DNA of 25,895 nt, taken from assembly GCA_033720955.1 (NCBI GenBank), contig JAWWBN010000029.1:1-25895 (forward strand), written 5' to 3'. Shown piece after piece: positions 15,969 through 25,200 of this stretch (its first letter is position 1; every line of letters begins with the position of its first letter). The stretch is from JAWWBN01 sp033720955 (lineage in GTDB: Bacteria; Acidobacteriota; Thermoanaerobaculia; Multivoradales; JAHEKO01). The position numbers and the translations under genes are program-made. The notes beneath the pieces are model-generated. The model was given only the letters and a program-made list of their open reading frames with translations. It did no database searches and was not told where the DNA came from.

Positions 15969-18014
15969 TCACGGGGAGACCGGACCGGCCGGGGCGGGAT
16001 CGGCGTCGGCGTGGCCCACGGCGACGAGGCCCGCGACCGTGCGGAAGACGACCTTGCCGGCGGAGATCGCCGGGGTGGCCAGAGTGGCGGCGTCGAGCTC
16101 GTTCTCGGTCAGCACCCGGTACTCCGGGCCGGCCGCGAGCACCGTGACGGTGCCGTCCTCCGCGGTCAGGTAGATGCGGCCGTCGGCGGCCACCGGCGAG
16201 GCGGTGAAGTGGCCGCCGACCCGCTCCTTGTAGTGCTCCTCCCCGGTGGACGGGTCCAGCGCCGACAGCACGCCGTTGTCGCGGTGCAGGTAGAGCACGC
16301 CGCGGTAGTAGAGGGGGGTGGGTCCGTAGACGCCGTCGGTCTGGCGGCTCCACACCAGGTGCTCGTGCCGTCCCTCGGCGTCCGGCTGGATCGTGCCCCG
16401 CGCCCCCGGCCGGACCAGGTAGATCGGCTTGGGCTCGCGATAGCCGCCCGTGACGAGGACGAAGCCGTCGCCGGCGATGGGGCTGGCGACGGTGATCAGC
16501 GAGTTGCCCTCGATCCGCCACAGCTCCTCGCCGGTGTCGGCGTCGTAGCCGACGATGGCCTTCGAGGCCGAGAGCACCAGCTCGTCGCCCCCGGCCCTCT
16601 CCACCACCAGGGGCGTCCCCCAGGAGGGGATCTCGTCCCGCTCGGTGCGCCAGAGGGTCTCCCCGGTGGCGGCGTCGAGAGCGGTCACGAACGACTGCCC
16701 GTGGACGTCCACCTGCAGGAAGACCCGGCCGTCGTGGAGCGCGGGCGAGCTGGCGTAGCCCCACTCGAAGCCCTCGTCCACGTACCAGCCGGCGTTGAGC
16801 CGCCCCAGATCCCGCTGCCACAGGAGGTCGCCGTCGAGGGTGAATGCGTAGACCCCCTCCGAGCCGAAGGAGGCGACGACCCTCTCGCCGTCCACGGCGC
16901 AGGAGGGGTTGGCCTGGCTGGCCTTCCAGTGGCGCTTCGAGCGCGGCACGCCCGTCCTGGCGGTGCGCGCCCAGATCAGCTCGCCGGTGTCGAGGTCGTA
17001 GGAGCGCACCTGCCAGCGGTGAACGGCCTCCTCGGCCAGGGTGTCGATGGTGCCGCGGCCGGAGGGAGCCAACGTCTGCCGGGTCTCCGGGCTGACGGCG
17101 GTGGTGACGAAGATCTGCCCCTCCCAGATCGTCGGGGAGGAGAGGCCCAGGCCGTCCACCGGCGCGGACCAGGCCACGTTGGCACCGGAGTCGAGGTCCC
17201 AGGAGAGAGGCGGCAACTGTCCGTCCGCCACGCCCGAGCGGCCGGGACCTCGAAACTCCGGCCAGTTGGCCGGCGCGGCCCGCGTCAGCGGCCGGGCGAG
17301 GACGGCGCCGGGGTCGGGCTGCGGCTGCCCAGCCGCCTCGCCGGCCCGCGCGGCGGCGACCGGCGCGGCCTCGGACGCGGAGCCCGCCGCCGCGGCGCCG
17401 CCGTCGGCGTCCGGTTCGGCCTCGCCGCTCTCGGCCTCCTCCCCCGCCGCCTGCGCCGACGGGTCGGCCTGGGGACCCCGCGCGCCGGCGGCCAGCAGGA
17501 CCGCGACCACCGCCTCGGCCCCCGCGTGCCGGGCGTTGCGCAGCGCCGCGTCGAGCATGGGCTGGGCCACCAGGCCGCGCGACGCGATCTCCTCCACCAC
17601 GTGGGCGTGGCCGTTGCTGGCGCCGGCGAAGAAGGCGCCGACCGCGTCCTCGGGCGAGGCCCCCACGTCGAGGAGCGCTCCCACCGCCTCTCGGTTGCCC
17701 AGCCAGCCCGCCATGGAGATGGCGGCGAAGCCGTAGGAGCTGTCCCCCGCGTTCACGTCCGCCCCGGCCTCGGCCAGGACGCGGATCGCCTCGGCCTGGT
17801 TGGCGTTGGCGGCGAAGTAGAGGGCGGTGGCGTCGAACTCCGACCGCGCGTCCACCGGCACGCCGGCGGCGAGGAGCTCGCGGATCGTCTCGACGTCTCC
17901 GTCCCGGGCGGCCTGCCAGAGCCGCTCCTCGGCCGAGGGCCCGGAGGCCACGGCGGGGGCGATGGAGGCCAGGAGGGCGAAGAGAAGAAGGGCGAGAGTG
18001 CGAATCGGGCTCAT
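15969..18014 (-). CDS. secreted ankyrin-repeat / PQQ-like beta-propeller fusion protein
   Basis: The 681-residue precursor has a signal peptide (cleavage near residue 24, AVAS). Ankyrin-type repeats cover about 27-190 (ARDGDVETIRELLAAGVPVDA is a typical unit). An acidic/Ala-rich linker covers about 190-250. From about 255, WPEFRGPGRSGVADGQLPPLSW opens a PQQ-like (pyrrolo-quinoline quinone-type) beta-propeller with repeated units such as LDAATGETLWRTERD, YDADTGEELWRIEG and LDPSTGEEHYKERVG. This propeller type is frequent in Planctomycetota and Acidobacteriota and usually lacks proof of bound quinone. Putting ankyrins in an exported protein is uncommon. The ATG at 18014, after AGGAG at a seven-base spacing, is preferred over an in-frame start at 18062. 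Function is unknown; adhesion or a periplasmic scaffold is possible. Confidence 0.87.
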   Translation of the reverse strand: MSPIRTLALLLFALLASIAPAVASGPSAEERLWQAARDGDVETIRELLAAGVPVDARSEFDATALYFAANANQAEAIRVLAEAGADVNAGDSSYGFAAISMAGWLGNREAVGALLDVGASPEDAVGAFFAGASNGHAHVVEEIASRGLVAQPMLDAALRNARHAGAEAVVAVLLAAGARGPQADPSAQAAGEEAESGEAEPDADGGAAAAGSASEAAPVAAARAGEAAGQPQPDPGAVLARPLTRAAPANWPEFRGPGRSGVADGQLPPLSWDLDSGANVAWSAPVDGLGLSSPTIWEGQIFVTTAVSPETRQTLAPSGRGTIDTLAEEAVHRWQVRSYDLDTGELIWARTARTGVPRSKRHWKASQANPSCAVDGERVVASFGSEGVYAFTLDGDLLWQRDLGRLNAGWYVDEGFEWGYASSPALHDGRVFLQVDVHGQSFVTALDAATGETLWRTERDEIPSWGTPLVVERAGGDELVLSASKAIVGYDADTGEELWRIEGNSLITVASPIAGDGFVLVTGGYREPKPIYLVRPGARGTIQPDAEGRHEHLVWSRQTDGVYGPTPLYYRGVLYLHRDNGVLSALDPSTGEEHYKERVGGHFTASPVAADGRIYLTAEDGTVTVLAAGPEYRVLTENELDAATLATPAISAGKVVFRTVAGLVAVGHADADPAPAGPVSP

Positions 18015-18148
18015 GATCGGCTCCTGTCGGATGCGGGATGGAGAGCGAGGCGGCGACGCCACCCGGCGTCGGCCCGCCTGTCCACCCTTCCTACGCAGGA
18101 CCGGGGCCCGCGTTCTGAGCGAGCCGGGTCCGGCCGGCGAGAGGGCGG

Positions 18149-18165
18149 GGCGCCGCTGCGGCGCC
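18149..18165 (-). terminator. GC-rich palindrome downstream of the TPR gene
   Basis: GGCGCCGC and GCGGCGCC flank a single T (18149-18165), giving a compact stem with a three-base loop when folded. It lies 41 bases past the TPR gene's stop and about 135 bases before the start of the ankyrin-PQQ gene. The remaining bases of this 191-base gap show nothing I can assign except the ribosome-binding site at its far end. Confidence 0.35.
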
Positions 18166-18205
18166 GACCGACTCCGGCTGCCCGCATCGACTCCGCGCCC
18201 GGGAG

Positions 18206-19873
18206 CTATGCGGCACCGACGAAAGCTCTCGCCTCCTCGAGCTCCGGACGGGCGCTCCCCGGCTCGCTCGCCAGCTCCAGCAGGCTCGAATAGTACGAGC
18301 GCGCCCGCGTATCGTCCCCGGCCGCGGCCGCGGCGCGCGCCGCCCCCAGAAGAGAGTTGAACCGGCCCGGCCAGGCCTGGAGCGAGGCCTCGTAGGCCGC
18401 CAGCGCCTCACCCGGCTGTCCGAGCTCCGCGTGCAGATCCCCAAGCAGCTCGTAGCTGGGCAGAATGGCGCCCGGCGTGACGGGGTGCTTCTGGGTCGAA
18501 GCCTCGAGCTCGGCCGAGGCGCGCATCAGCTCGAGCGCCTTGGCGCTCTCGCCACCGGCATGGGCGGCCCAGGCCTCCACGGCGAGACGACTGATCTCGA
18601 TCTGGGTGGCGAAGTACTCCTCGCCGGCTTCCTGGGCCTGGGCCTCCTGCCGGGCCAGCTTCTCGATCGCCTCGCGAGCGCCTTCCGGGTCACCGCCGCG
18701 CGCGGCCCCCAGGCCGCGGGCGAACTGGTTCATCGCCACCGGCCAGGGGAACTCGTCCCAGGGAATGCTCTCCGGCGAGCGCTCGGCGAGCGCGGCCGCG
18801 TCGGCCCACTGACGCCGCTCGACCGCGTAGCGCGCCGGCATCGCCGCCAGGTGGAAGGCGCTGATGAAGCTCGGCTGGTAGCCGTCCTTCGACTGCGCCG
18901 CGGCCAGGATCTCTCTCGCCCTCTCGTCCTCGGCACGCTGCAGGTGGGCGTAGAGCAGATAGTCGAGCGCGTGCGGGTAGTGATGGGAGACCCTGTCGCC
19001 GGCGGGGAACTTCAAGGCCGCGTCGGCCGACTTCTCGTTCCAGCGGATCACCTCGTCCCACTCCCCCAGCCGGACGAAGATGTGGGTCGGCATGTGGAGC
19101 GCGTGGGGCACGCCCGGCGCGATGTCGTCGTAGCTCCTCACCACCTCGAGGGACTCGCCCGCCCGGCTGTCGATGTCGTTGGCGTGGATGGTGTAGTGGA
19201 CGGCCCCCGGATGGGTCGGCTCTTCGTCGTAGATCGCCAGCAGGATCTCGGCCGCCTCGGCATTGTGGACGCTCGGCTCCTCCGCCTGACCCGCCGTCGC
19301 CAGGTGCGCCAGGGCGTAGAAGGCGGCCGCCTCGCGGTCCTCCGGGTACGCCCGGTACACCCTCTCGCTCGCCTCCTCGAAGCGGCGGATGCGCGCCCAG
19401 TAGTCGCCGCTCTCCGGGTCCTGGAAGAAGGCTTCGACGGCGGCGATGAAGGCCTGCTCGCGCTCGTCGCCCGGCGCCAGCGCCCGGGCGGCTTGCACCG
19501 CCTCCCAGCCCTCGGCCAGCGCTTCGGGGCTCGGGCGGGTCGGCCAGAGGGGCTGGAAGAGCGTCATCGCGACGCCCCACCTCGCCATGGCGCACTCCGG
19601 GTGCGCCTCGGCCAGGCTCCTGAAGGTCTTGCCCGCCTCCACGTACATCATGTGGTGGAGAAGCGCCACGCCGCGCTCGAACTCCTCCTGCGCCTCGGGC
19701 GCGCACGAGATCGGAAACTCGACCGTTCCGAGGCTCCGCTCGTCGTGGGCGCCCTCTGCTGAGCTTCCCGCTTCGGCTAGCCCCTTCTCCGGGTCTGGCC
19801 ACGCGCCGGTCGCCAAGACGACGGCGGCCAGGATAGAGAGGGAGCGCATCAATCGACTGCGTCTCGAAGCCAT
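18206..19873 (-). CDS. exported TPR-repeat protein of a conserved uncharacterised family
   Basis: The 555-residue product has a signal peptide (basic N-terminus, Leu/Ala core to about residue 24). TPR-like repeats start at FERGVALLHHMMYVEAGKTFRSLAEAHPECAMARWGVAM. The family-typical block HPGAVHYTIHANDIDSRAGE, then PHALHMPTHIFVRLGEWDEV, follows. This His-rich centre recurs in a widespread bacterial TPR family with no assigned function that I know of. Its conserved histidines could bind a metal or form an active site. The ATG at 19873 follows GGGAGAG at six bases. It is the first of three consecutive minus-strand genes whose products consist largely of repeats. Confidence 0.82.
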   Translation of the reverse strand: MASRRSRLMRSLSILAAVVLATGAWPDPEKGLAEAGSSAEGAHDERSLGTVEFPISCAPEAQEEFERGVALLHHMMYVEAGKTFRSLAEAHPECAMARWGVAMTLFQPLWPTRPSPEALAEGWEAVQAARALAPGDEREQAFIAAVEAFFQDPESGDYWARIRRFEEASERVYRAYPEDREAAAFYALAHLATAGQAEEPSVHNAEAAEILLAIYDEEPTHPGAVHYTIHANDIDSRAGESLEVVRSYDDIAPGVPHALHMPTHIFVRLGEWDEVIRWNEKSADAALKFPAGDRVSHHYPHALDYLLYAHLQRAEDERAREILAAAQSKDGYQPSFISAFHLAAMPARYAVERRQWADAAALAERSPESIPWDEFPWPVAMNQFARGLGAARGGDPEGAREAIEKLARQEAQAQEAGEEYFATQIEISRLAVEAWAAHAGGESAKALELMRASAELEASTQKHPVTPGAILPSYELLGDLHAELGQPGEALAAYEASLQAWPGRFNSLLGAARAAAAAGDDTRARSYYSSLLELASEPGSARPELEEARAFVGAA

Positions 19874-19947
19874 CGGACTCTCCCTTCACGATTCGGTGAG
19901 CCGCGACTCTAGCGCAAGCGACGCGAGACCGTAGGCCCCGGCTCTCG

Positions 19948-20003
19948 CCGGGCTGCCGCGGAAGCGCGTGGAATCGAAGTCCGGCCTCGACGCGGCAGCC
20001 CGG
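19948..20003. repeat. 13-bp perfect inverted repeat with 30-base spacer
   Basis: CCGGGCTGCCGCG (19948-19960) and its exact complement CGCGGCAGCCCGG (19991-20003) lie between the hydrolase stop (20070) and the TPR gene start (19873). A second small hairpin (CCCGGC/GCCGGG, 19937-19952) overlaps the left arm. The pair could be a terminator of the hydrolase mRNA or a regulatory dyad upstream of the TPR gene. The remainder of this 196-base gap shows only the TPR gene's ribosome-binding site. Confidence 0.5.
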
Positions 20004-20069
20004 ACCGCACGGCGGTCCCCGGGATCGGAGCTCGACGCGCAGCCGTCGGCGGGGGACCGGTGTGCCGGG

Positions 20070-21875
20070 TCAACTCCCCCGGAGGAAGGCGAAGATCTCG
20101 GCCCAGGCTTCCTCTCCGGCGGCAGGATTCCGGCCGACCGTCATGCCGCCGCCGATGGAGAGGAGGCTCGGCCCCTCGGTGAAGTCGAAACCGTGCCGAG
20201 CATCGTCGTAGCGCCGAACCTCGACTCGCGCGCTCTCGGGCAGGCGCCCCAGAATCCGGTCGCACTCCTCGGGGGGAGTGATGTCGTCGGCCTCGCCGAG
20301 GACGACCAGCACCGGAGTCTCGGATCTCCACACGTCACGGCTCCCGCAGCTCGGATAGACGGCCACGGCACCCGCGACCCCCGGAGACGTCCGCTGTTCG
20401 AGCGATTGGAGCCAGGCGACCACTCCCGCGCCGCCGTGCGACCAGCCGACGACGTACAGGCTCGAAGGGTCGACCTGAGGCAGGCTCCTCGCGAACTCGA
20501 GCGCGGCCGCGACGTACTCCCCCACCCGCTCGTGCGAGATCTCGCCAGCGCAGGTGTTGGCCACCCCCTCCGAGGTGAGATAGTCGACCAGCACGACGCC
20601 GAAGCCACCGTCGCGCAGACGCTCGGCCATGCGCGCGTAGTGCCGTCGGAAGAGCCGGTCGGCCTCGTCCCCCGGACGACCTTCGTCGGTCTCGGGCCCG
20701 GCCAGCGAGACGCCGCTGCAGCCCGGAATGGCGACGACCGTCGGGAACGGGCCCTCAGCCTTCGGGAAGAGTGCGCGATGGTTCGCCGCGACGTGGCCCG
20801 CGGTCGGCCCCGCGGACGCCGCCGACGGGACCACGGATCGGACCCCCCGCCCCAGTCCGCGGTGCCGGGAGATCTCGTCGTCGGACAGACGGAGGAATCG
20901 CGCCGCGTTGTCGTAGAAGATGTCCGCCTTCTGGCGATCGGTGAGAAAGTCGGCGCTCTCGATGGATTCGATCGCGTATTCGATGGTCTCCGGCCAGATC
21001 ATCTGGTCCGAGCCGAACAGGATCCGCGTGCTGAAGCCGGCCTGGACGATTCGCCGCAGGTAGCGATGGAACTCGGCCCGAGGCAGCACGTAGCTGATCA
21101 CTCCGAGCCCTACGTAGACCTGCGGGTGGGTGTGGAGCACGGCGATCAGGTCGTCGATCATCGGGTAGCCGGCGTGCATGACGTAGAGCCGGAGCCTGGG
21201 ATGCGCGAGAAGGGGCTCCTCCAGGCTCAAAGGGCTGTGCATGCGGGCCCGGTAACGCGGTGCGTGCAGGTACGGAGAGCCCGGCGGGCCCGGCCCGATG
21301 TGAATGCCGACGGGGAGATCCACCTCCTCCGCCATCGCCAGATACGGCTCGAAGGACGGACTGTCGGGCCCGATGCCCAGGTACTGGGTCACCACCTCTC
21401 CCAGGACCGCGATACGCCCTTCCTCGAAGAGCCGTCGGATCGCCTCGGGCGAGGGCCCGCCTTTCGCGTCGGGATAGAGGAGCCCGGGGATGATGCGATC
21501 GGGCCGCTCGCCATACCAGCGCTCCACCTGCTCGAGCGGTCCGCTGGCGATGCCGATGACGTTGTGGGCGTCCATGACGGCGAAGGTCCGCCGCATCACC
21601 TCGTCCGCGGTCAGCGGAGAGAGGAACGAGTGCTCACAGCTGGCCTCCAGCTCTTCCACGGTCTCCGCGTAGTCCTGCCGCGGGTCCCAGACCGGGTAGG
21701 GGTCGTAGGGCGCGCAGATCCGCCGGGGCGGGGGCCCGGCGAAGTCGATCGGCAGGGCGTGCAGGTGCACGTCGATGATGGGACCGCGGTATCGCCCCTG
21801 CGCGCTCGCGGCCCCGGCCATCAGAAGCAACGAGACCAGGGACCCGACGGATCGACGGAAGGCGCGGCTGGTCAT
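20070..21875 (-). CDS. secreted amidohydrolase fused to dienelactone-hydrolase-type alpha/beta hydrolase
   Basis: One uninterrupted 601-residue reading frame joins two enzymes. Residues 1-25 are a signal peptide. About 27-340 is an amidohydrolase-2-type TIM barrel with the metal-binding HxH (H37, H39 in DVHLHA), further histidines in GIHIGPG and YVMHAGYP, and the late aspartate in FGSDQMIWPE. About 355-601 is an alpha/beta hydrolase of the dienelactone hydrolase type: nucleophile S479 in GWSHGG, acid D530 or D531 in GEADDITPP, base H561 in DARHGFDF. All catalytic residues look intact. Substrates are unknown, and a two-step breakdown of an aromatic or lactone compound is one guess. The ATG at 21875 has no good Shine-Dalgarno but is fixed by the signal peptide. 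It is transcribed divergently from the SARP gene. Confidence 0.85.
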   Translation of the reverse strand: MTSRAFRRSVGSLVSLLLMAGAASAQGRYRGPIIDVHLHALPIDFAGPPPRRICAPYDPYPVWDPRQDYAETVEELEASCEHSFLSPLTADEVMRRTFAVMDAHNVIGIASGPLEQVERWYGERPDRIIPGLLYPDAKGGPSPEAIRRLFEEGRIAVLGEVVTQYLGIGPDSPSFEPYLAMAEEVDLPVGIHIGPGPPGSPYLHAPRYRARMHSPLSLEEPLLAHPRLRLYVMHAGYPMIDDLIAVLHTHPQVYVGLGVISYVLPRAEFHRYLRRIVQAGFSTRILFGSDQMIWPETIEYAIESIESADFLTDRQKADIFYDNAARFLRLSDDEISRHRGLGRGVRSVVPSAASAGPTAGHVAANHRALFPKAEGPFPTVVAIPGCSGVSLAGPETDEGRPGDEADRLFRRHYARMAERLRDGGFGVVLVDYLTSEGVANTCAGEISHERVGEYVAAALEFARSLPQVDPSSLYVVGWSHGGAGVVAWLQSLEQRTSPGVAGAVAVYPSCGSRDVWRSETPVLVVLGEADDITPPEECDRILGRLPESARVEVRRYDDARHGFDFTEGPSLLSIGGGMTVGRNPAAGEEAWAEIFAFLRGS

Positions 21876-22217
21876 GGCGAGGACGGCAGGCCGGCACGAC
21901 TCTCCCAGGGTGATCTCCCGAGAGGGCGTCGCCGCGTCTCTGGCGAGCTCTCCGACTCTGCGTCGGACGGGAAGGTACCACACCCTCGACGTCCGGGGAG
22001 GTCGCGAGCCGGAGCCTCGCGATCGACCTCTCCGGGTTCCCTCTCGCAGGAGCCGCTCGAGGGGCGGGGCCGGAAGCGCCAAGGTGGTAAGCTTCGCCGT
22101 AACCAAGGGATTCTGAAGTTCCCACCGGAAGACCCGGCGGCCGGCCCTCGGGAAGCCTGCGGCCGCCCCACCTCTCACAAGACCGGAGACGAAGCCAGGC
22201 CGGAAGTAGGCAGCCGG
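21876..22217. other. 342-base divergent intergenic region (hydrolase / SARP regulator)
   Basis: No gene was found here. The main feature is a long imperfect dyad at 21993-22035, listed separately. I see no pair of -35/-10 hexamers on either strand that I would defend. The stretch around 22081-22120 is locally less GC-rich and is the likeliest place for a promoter of either gene. Confidence 0.4.
21993..22035. promoter_or_regulatory. imperfect dyad, candidate operator
   Basis: The left arm is 21993-22008 and the right arm is 22016-22035. Inner halves TCGCGAG (22002-22008) and CTCGCGA (22016-22022) are perfect complements. Outer halves CCGGGGAGGTCG and CGACCTCTCCGG (22024-22035) match at 11 of 12 positions. 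The right arm carries a four-base ATCG repeat that the left lacks. It lies between two divergent genes, so a regulator such as the adjacent SARP could bind it. Confidence 0.45.
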
Positions 22218-25200
22218 ATGCCGAGGGACACGAGCGAAAGCCTCTGGGAAGGACCGGCGCGGCTGGAGATTCGGCTTCTTGGCGTCGTCGAGATCATCCT
22301 CGACGGCCGGCGACTTCGCGCCTTCAACTCGCTTCGCCTGCAGCGGTTCCTGGCGCTGGTTGCCTTGCGAGGCGGGCCGCGGCAGCGCTCCCAGCTGGCG
22401 TTCGAGCTCTGGCCCGACTCCACCGAGCGTCAGGCGCGCACCAATCTCAGAAAGCTGCTCCACGAGCTCCGTCGCTCCCTCCCCGACATCGACGAGTTCA
22501 TCGAGATCGACAACGAGGTCGTCCGGTGGATCCCGACCGGTCCCAGCCAGGTCGACGTGCTGCGCTTCCGGTACGCCATGGCGGCCGGCGATCTCGAGCT
22601 CGCCGCGCGCCTCTACGGCGGCGATCTCCTTCCAGCCTGCTACGACGACTGGGTCCTCGAGGAGCGGGCGAGGCTTCGAGCCGAGGCGCTCGGGGCACTC
22701 GAGCGACTCATGGAAGAGGCCGCGAGCCGCGGCGAGCACCAGGCCACGCTCCGCCACGCCGAGCGCATCATCGACCTCGAGCCGACCGAGGAAGCGGCCG
22801 TCCGGATCCAGATGGAGGCCCATCTCGCGCTGGGCGAGAGAGCCGCGGCGCTGCGCTGCTACCACCGGTATGCGGAGGCGCTGGAGCGCGAGCTCGGCCT
22901 GGCGCCGGGCGAGGCGGTCGAGGCCATGTACCGAGAGCTCCGCCGCGACGCCACCACTCCACGCGAGGTGCCGGCCGGGGGCCCGGCACCCGTCACCGAA
23001 TCGCCCTTCGTCGGCCGCGACCTCGAGCTGGAGCAGCTCGCCGAGGTGTGGAGGTCCGCGCGAGAGGGTGGGGCCCACCTTCTCCTGGTGACAGGCGAGC
23101 CGGGCATCGGGAAGAGCCGTCTGGCGCGCGAGCTCGGCCGCCGCGCTCGCGCCGGGGGAGCCGCGGTCGCCGCCGCCCGCGCCTACGAAGCCGCGGGCAG
23201 ACTGCCCTGGGGTCCGGTCGTGGACCTGCTGCGATCGGATGCGCTCCGCGGCCAGATCGACACCCTCGACGGCGTCTGGCGAGCCGAGCTCGCCCGCCTG
23301 TTGCCCGAGCTTCAGGACACGGTATCGGCATCCGGACCGAGCCGCTCGAGCGACCCCGTCCAGCGGCACCGGCTGTTCGACGCCGTCCTCCGCGCCCTCG
23401 TCGCCGGCGACCGGCCCCGCTTGCTGATCGTCGACGATCTGCAGTGGTGCGACGCCGAGACCATCGAGCTGATCGGCTTCGTAGTCCGCTCCGGAGCGGC
23501 GGCGCCGATCCTGTTCGTCGGCACGGTTCGGTCGGAAGAGGTCCCCAGCCACCATCCCCTGGTGCGGCTCATCGACGCCCTGGGCCACGACGGGGCGGTG
23601 ACCCGCGTGGCGCTCGACCGGCTCGACGAGGCCGCCACCACGACGCTCGCCGCCCGGCTACGCCACGAGGAGGCCCTGGATCCGGCCGTGGCGGCGCGGC
23701 TCTGGACCGAGACCGAGGGCAATCCACTCTTCATCATCGAGGCCGTTCGAGCCGGGATCTCCGCCGATGAGAGTCGGACCGTGCTGACGCCGACGATGCG
23801 GGCGGTTCTAGGCGCCCGGTTGGAGCAGCTACCGGAAACCGCTCGTCGATTGGCCGAGACAGCGGCCGTGATCGGCCGCCCCTTCACGCTCGGCCTGATG
23901 GCCGCCGCCTCCGGGCTCGCCCAGACGGATCTGGTCGAGCCTGTCGACGAGCTCTGGCGTCGCCGGATCATCCACGACGAGGGCCGCACCTACGACTTCA
24001 CCCACGACAAGCTGCGCGCCGTCGCTCTGGAGAGAGTCACACCGGCCCGTCGGCGTCAGCTCCACCGCGCCGTCGCCGGGGCGATCGCGGACGGACGACG
24101 CGACGATCTCGACGCGGCCAGCCCGCAGCTCGCCGCCCACTACGACCAGGCGGGCATGGTCGAGCCAGCGATCGAGGCCTACCGCGTGGCCGGCACCCGA
24201 GCGGCGGCCGTATCGGCCATCGAGGAAGCGATCGCGAGTCTCCGGCGAGCACTGACGCTGATCGCCGAGGTGCCCCCTTCGCCCCAGCGCGACGCACTCG
24301 AGCTGGATCTGCGGATCGCCCTCGGCTCGCCCCTGGTCGCGCTCGAAGGCTACGGCAGCGGGGCTGCGCACCGGCTCTACGAGCGAGCCCTGGCGCTGTG
24401 CCGCAAGCTCGAGAGGCCGGTGGACCCGCCGATCCTGCGCGGCCTCGGTCTCGCCCGTCTGCAGGGCTGCCGCTTCGACGAGTGCGACGAGCTCGCGGAA
24501 GCCCTCCTCGACGAGGAGAGACGGGACCCCGTCGCCACCACGGAGGGCCTCTATCTCCTCGGTGTCAGCGGGTTCTGGCGGGGCGATCTCGACCGGGCCC
24601 GCGCCTATCTCGAGGACGCCCTGGAGGCCTACGACATCTCCCACCGCGACCAGCATCTGGCCCTGTTCGCCCAGGACCCGAAGGCGGTCTGCCTCGTACG
24701 GCTGGCTCTCGTGGACCTGTGGGTGGGAGACGCCCACCGCGCCGACGACACGATCCGGTCCGCTCTCGAAGTGGCCGCCGAGCTCGACCACCTGATGACT
24801 TCCGGGTACGTTCTCACCTACTCGGCGATCGGCGCAGCCGAAGCGGAGGATCTCCCACGCCTGGCCGAGCTCCTCGCACAGGCCGACCTCCACTGGCGGC
24901 GTTTCTCGGACCGCTACCTCGTGGTCGTGCTGGAGGCCCTGCGGGGATGGCTGGAGGTCTGCCGCGGAGCGGCCGGGGGGATCGAGAAGATCGTGAGGGC
25001 CGCGGAGCGCTCGCGCGCCGAGGGTGAGACGCTCCACCTGACGTACACGCTCCTCCTCCTCGCCCGCGCTCGCGCCATCGTCGGCGAGCTTCGAGAGGGG
25101 CGAGCGGCCGCGCGGGAGGGGCTCGCGTGGACCCACCGCTCGAACCAGCGCTACCTCGAGGCCGAGCTCTGGCGAGCGGATGGCGAGCTGGCGTACCGCC

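Noticed and set aside
21876..23588. Upstream extension of the amidohydrolase frame to 23588
   Set aside because: The extension is antisense to the SARP gene and has no domain. The signal peptide fixes the start at 21875.
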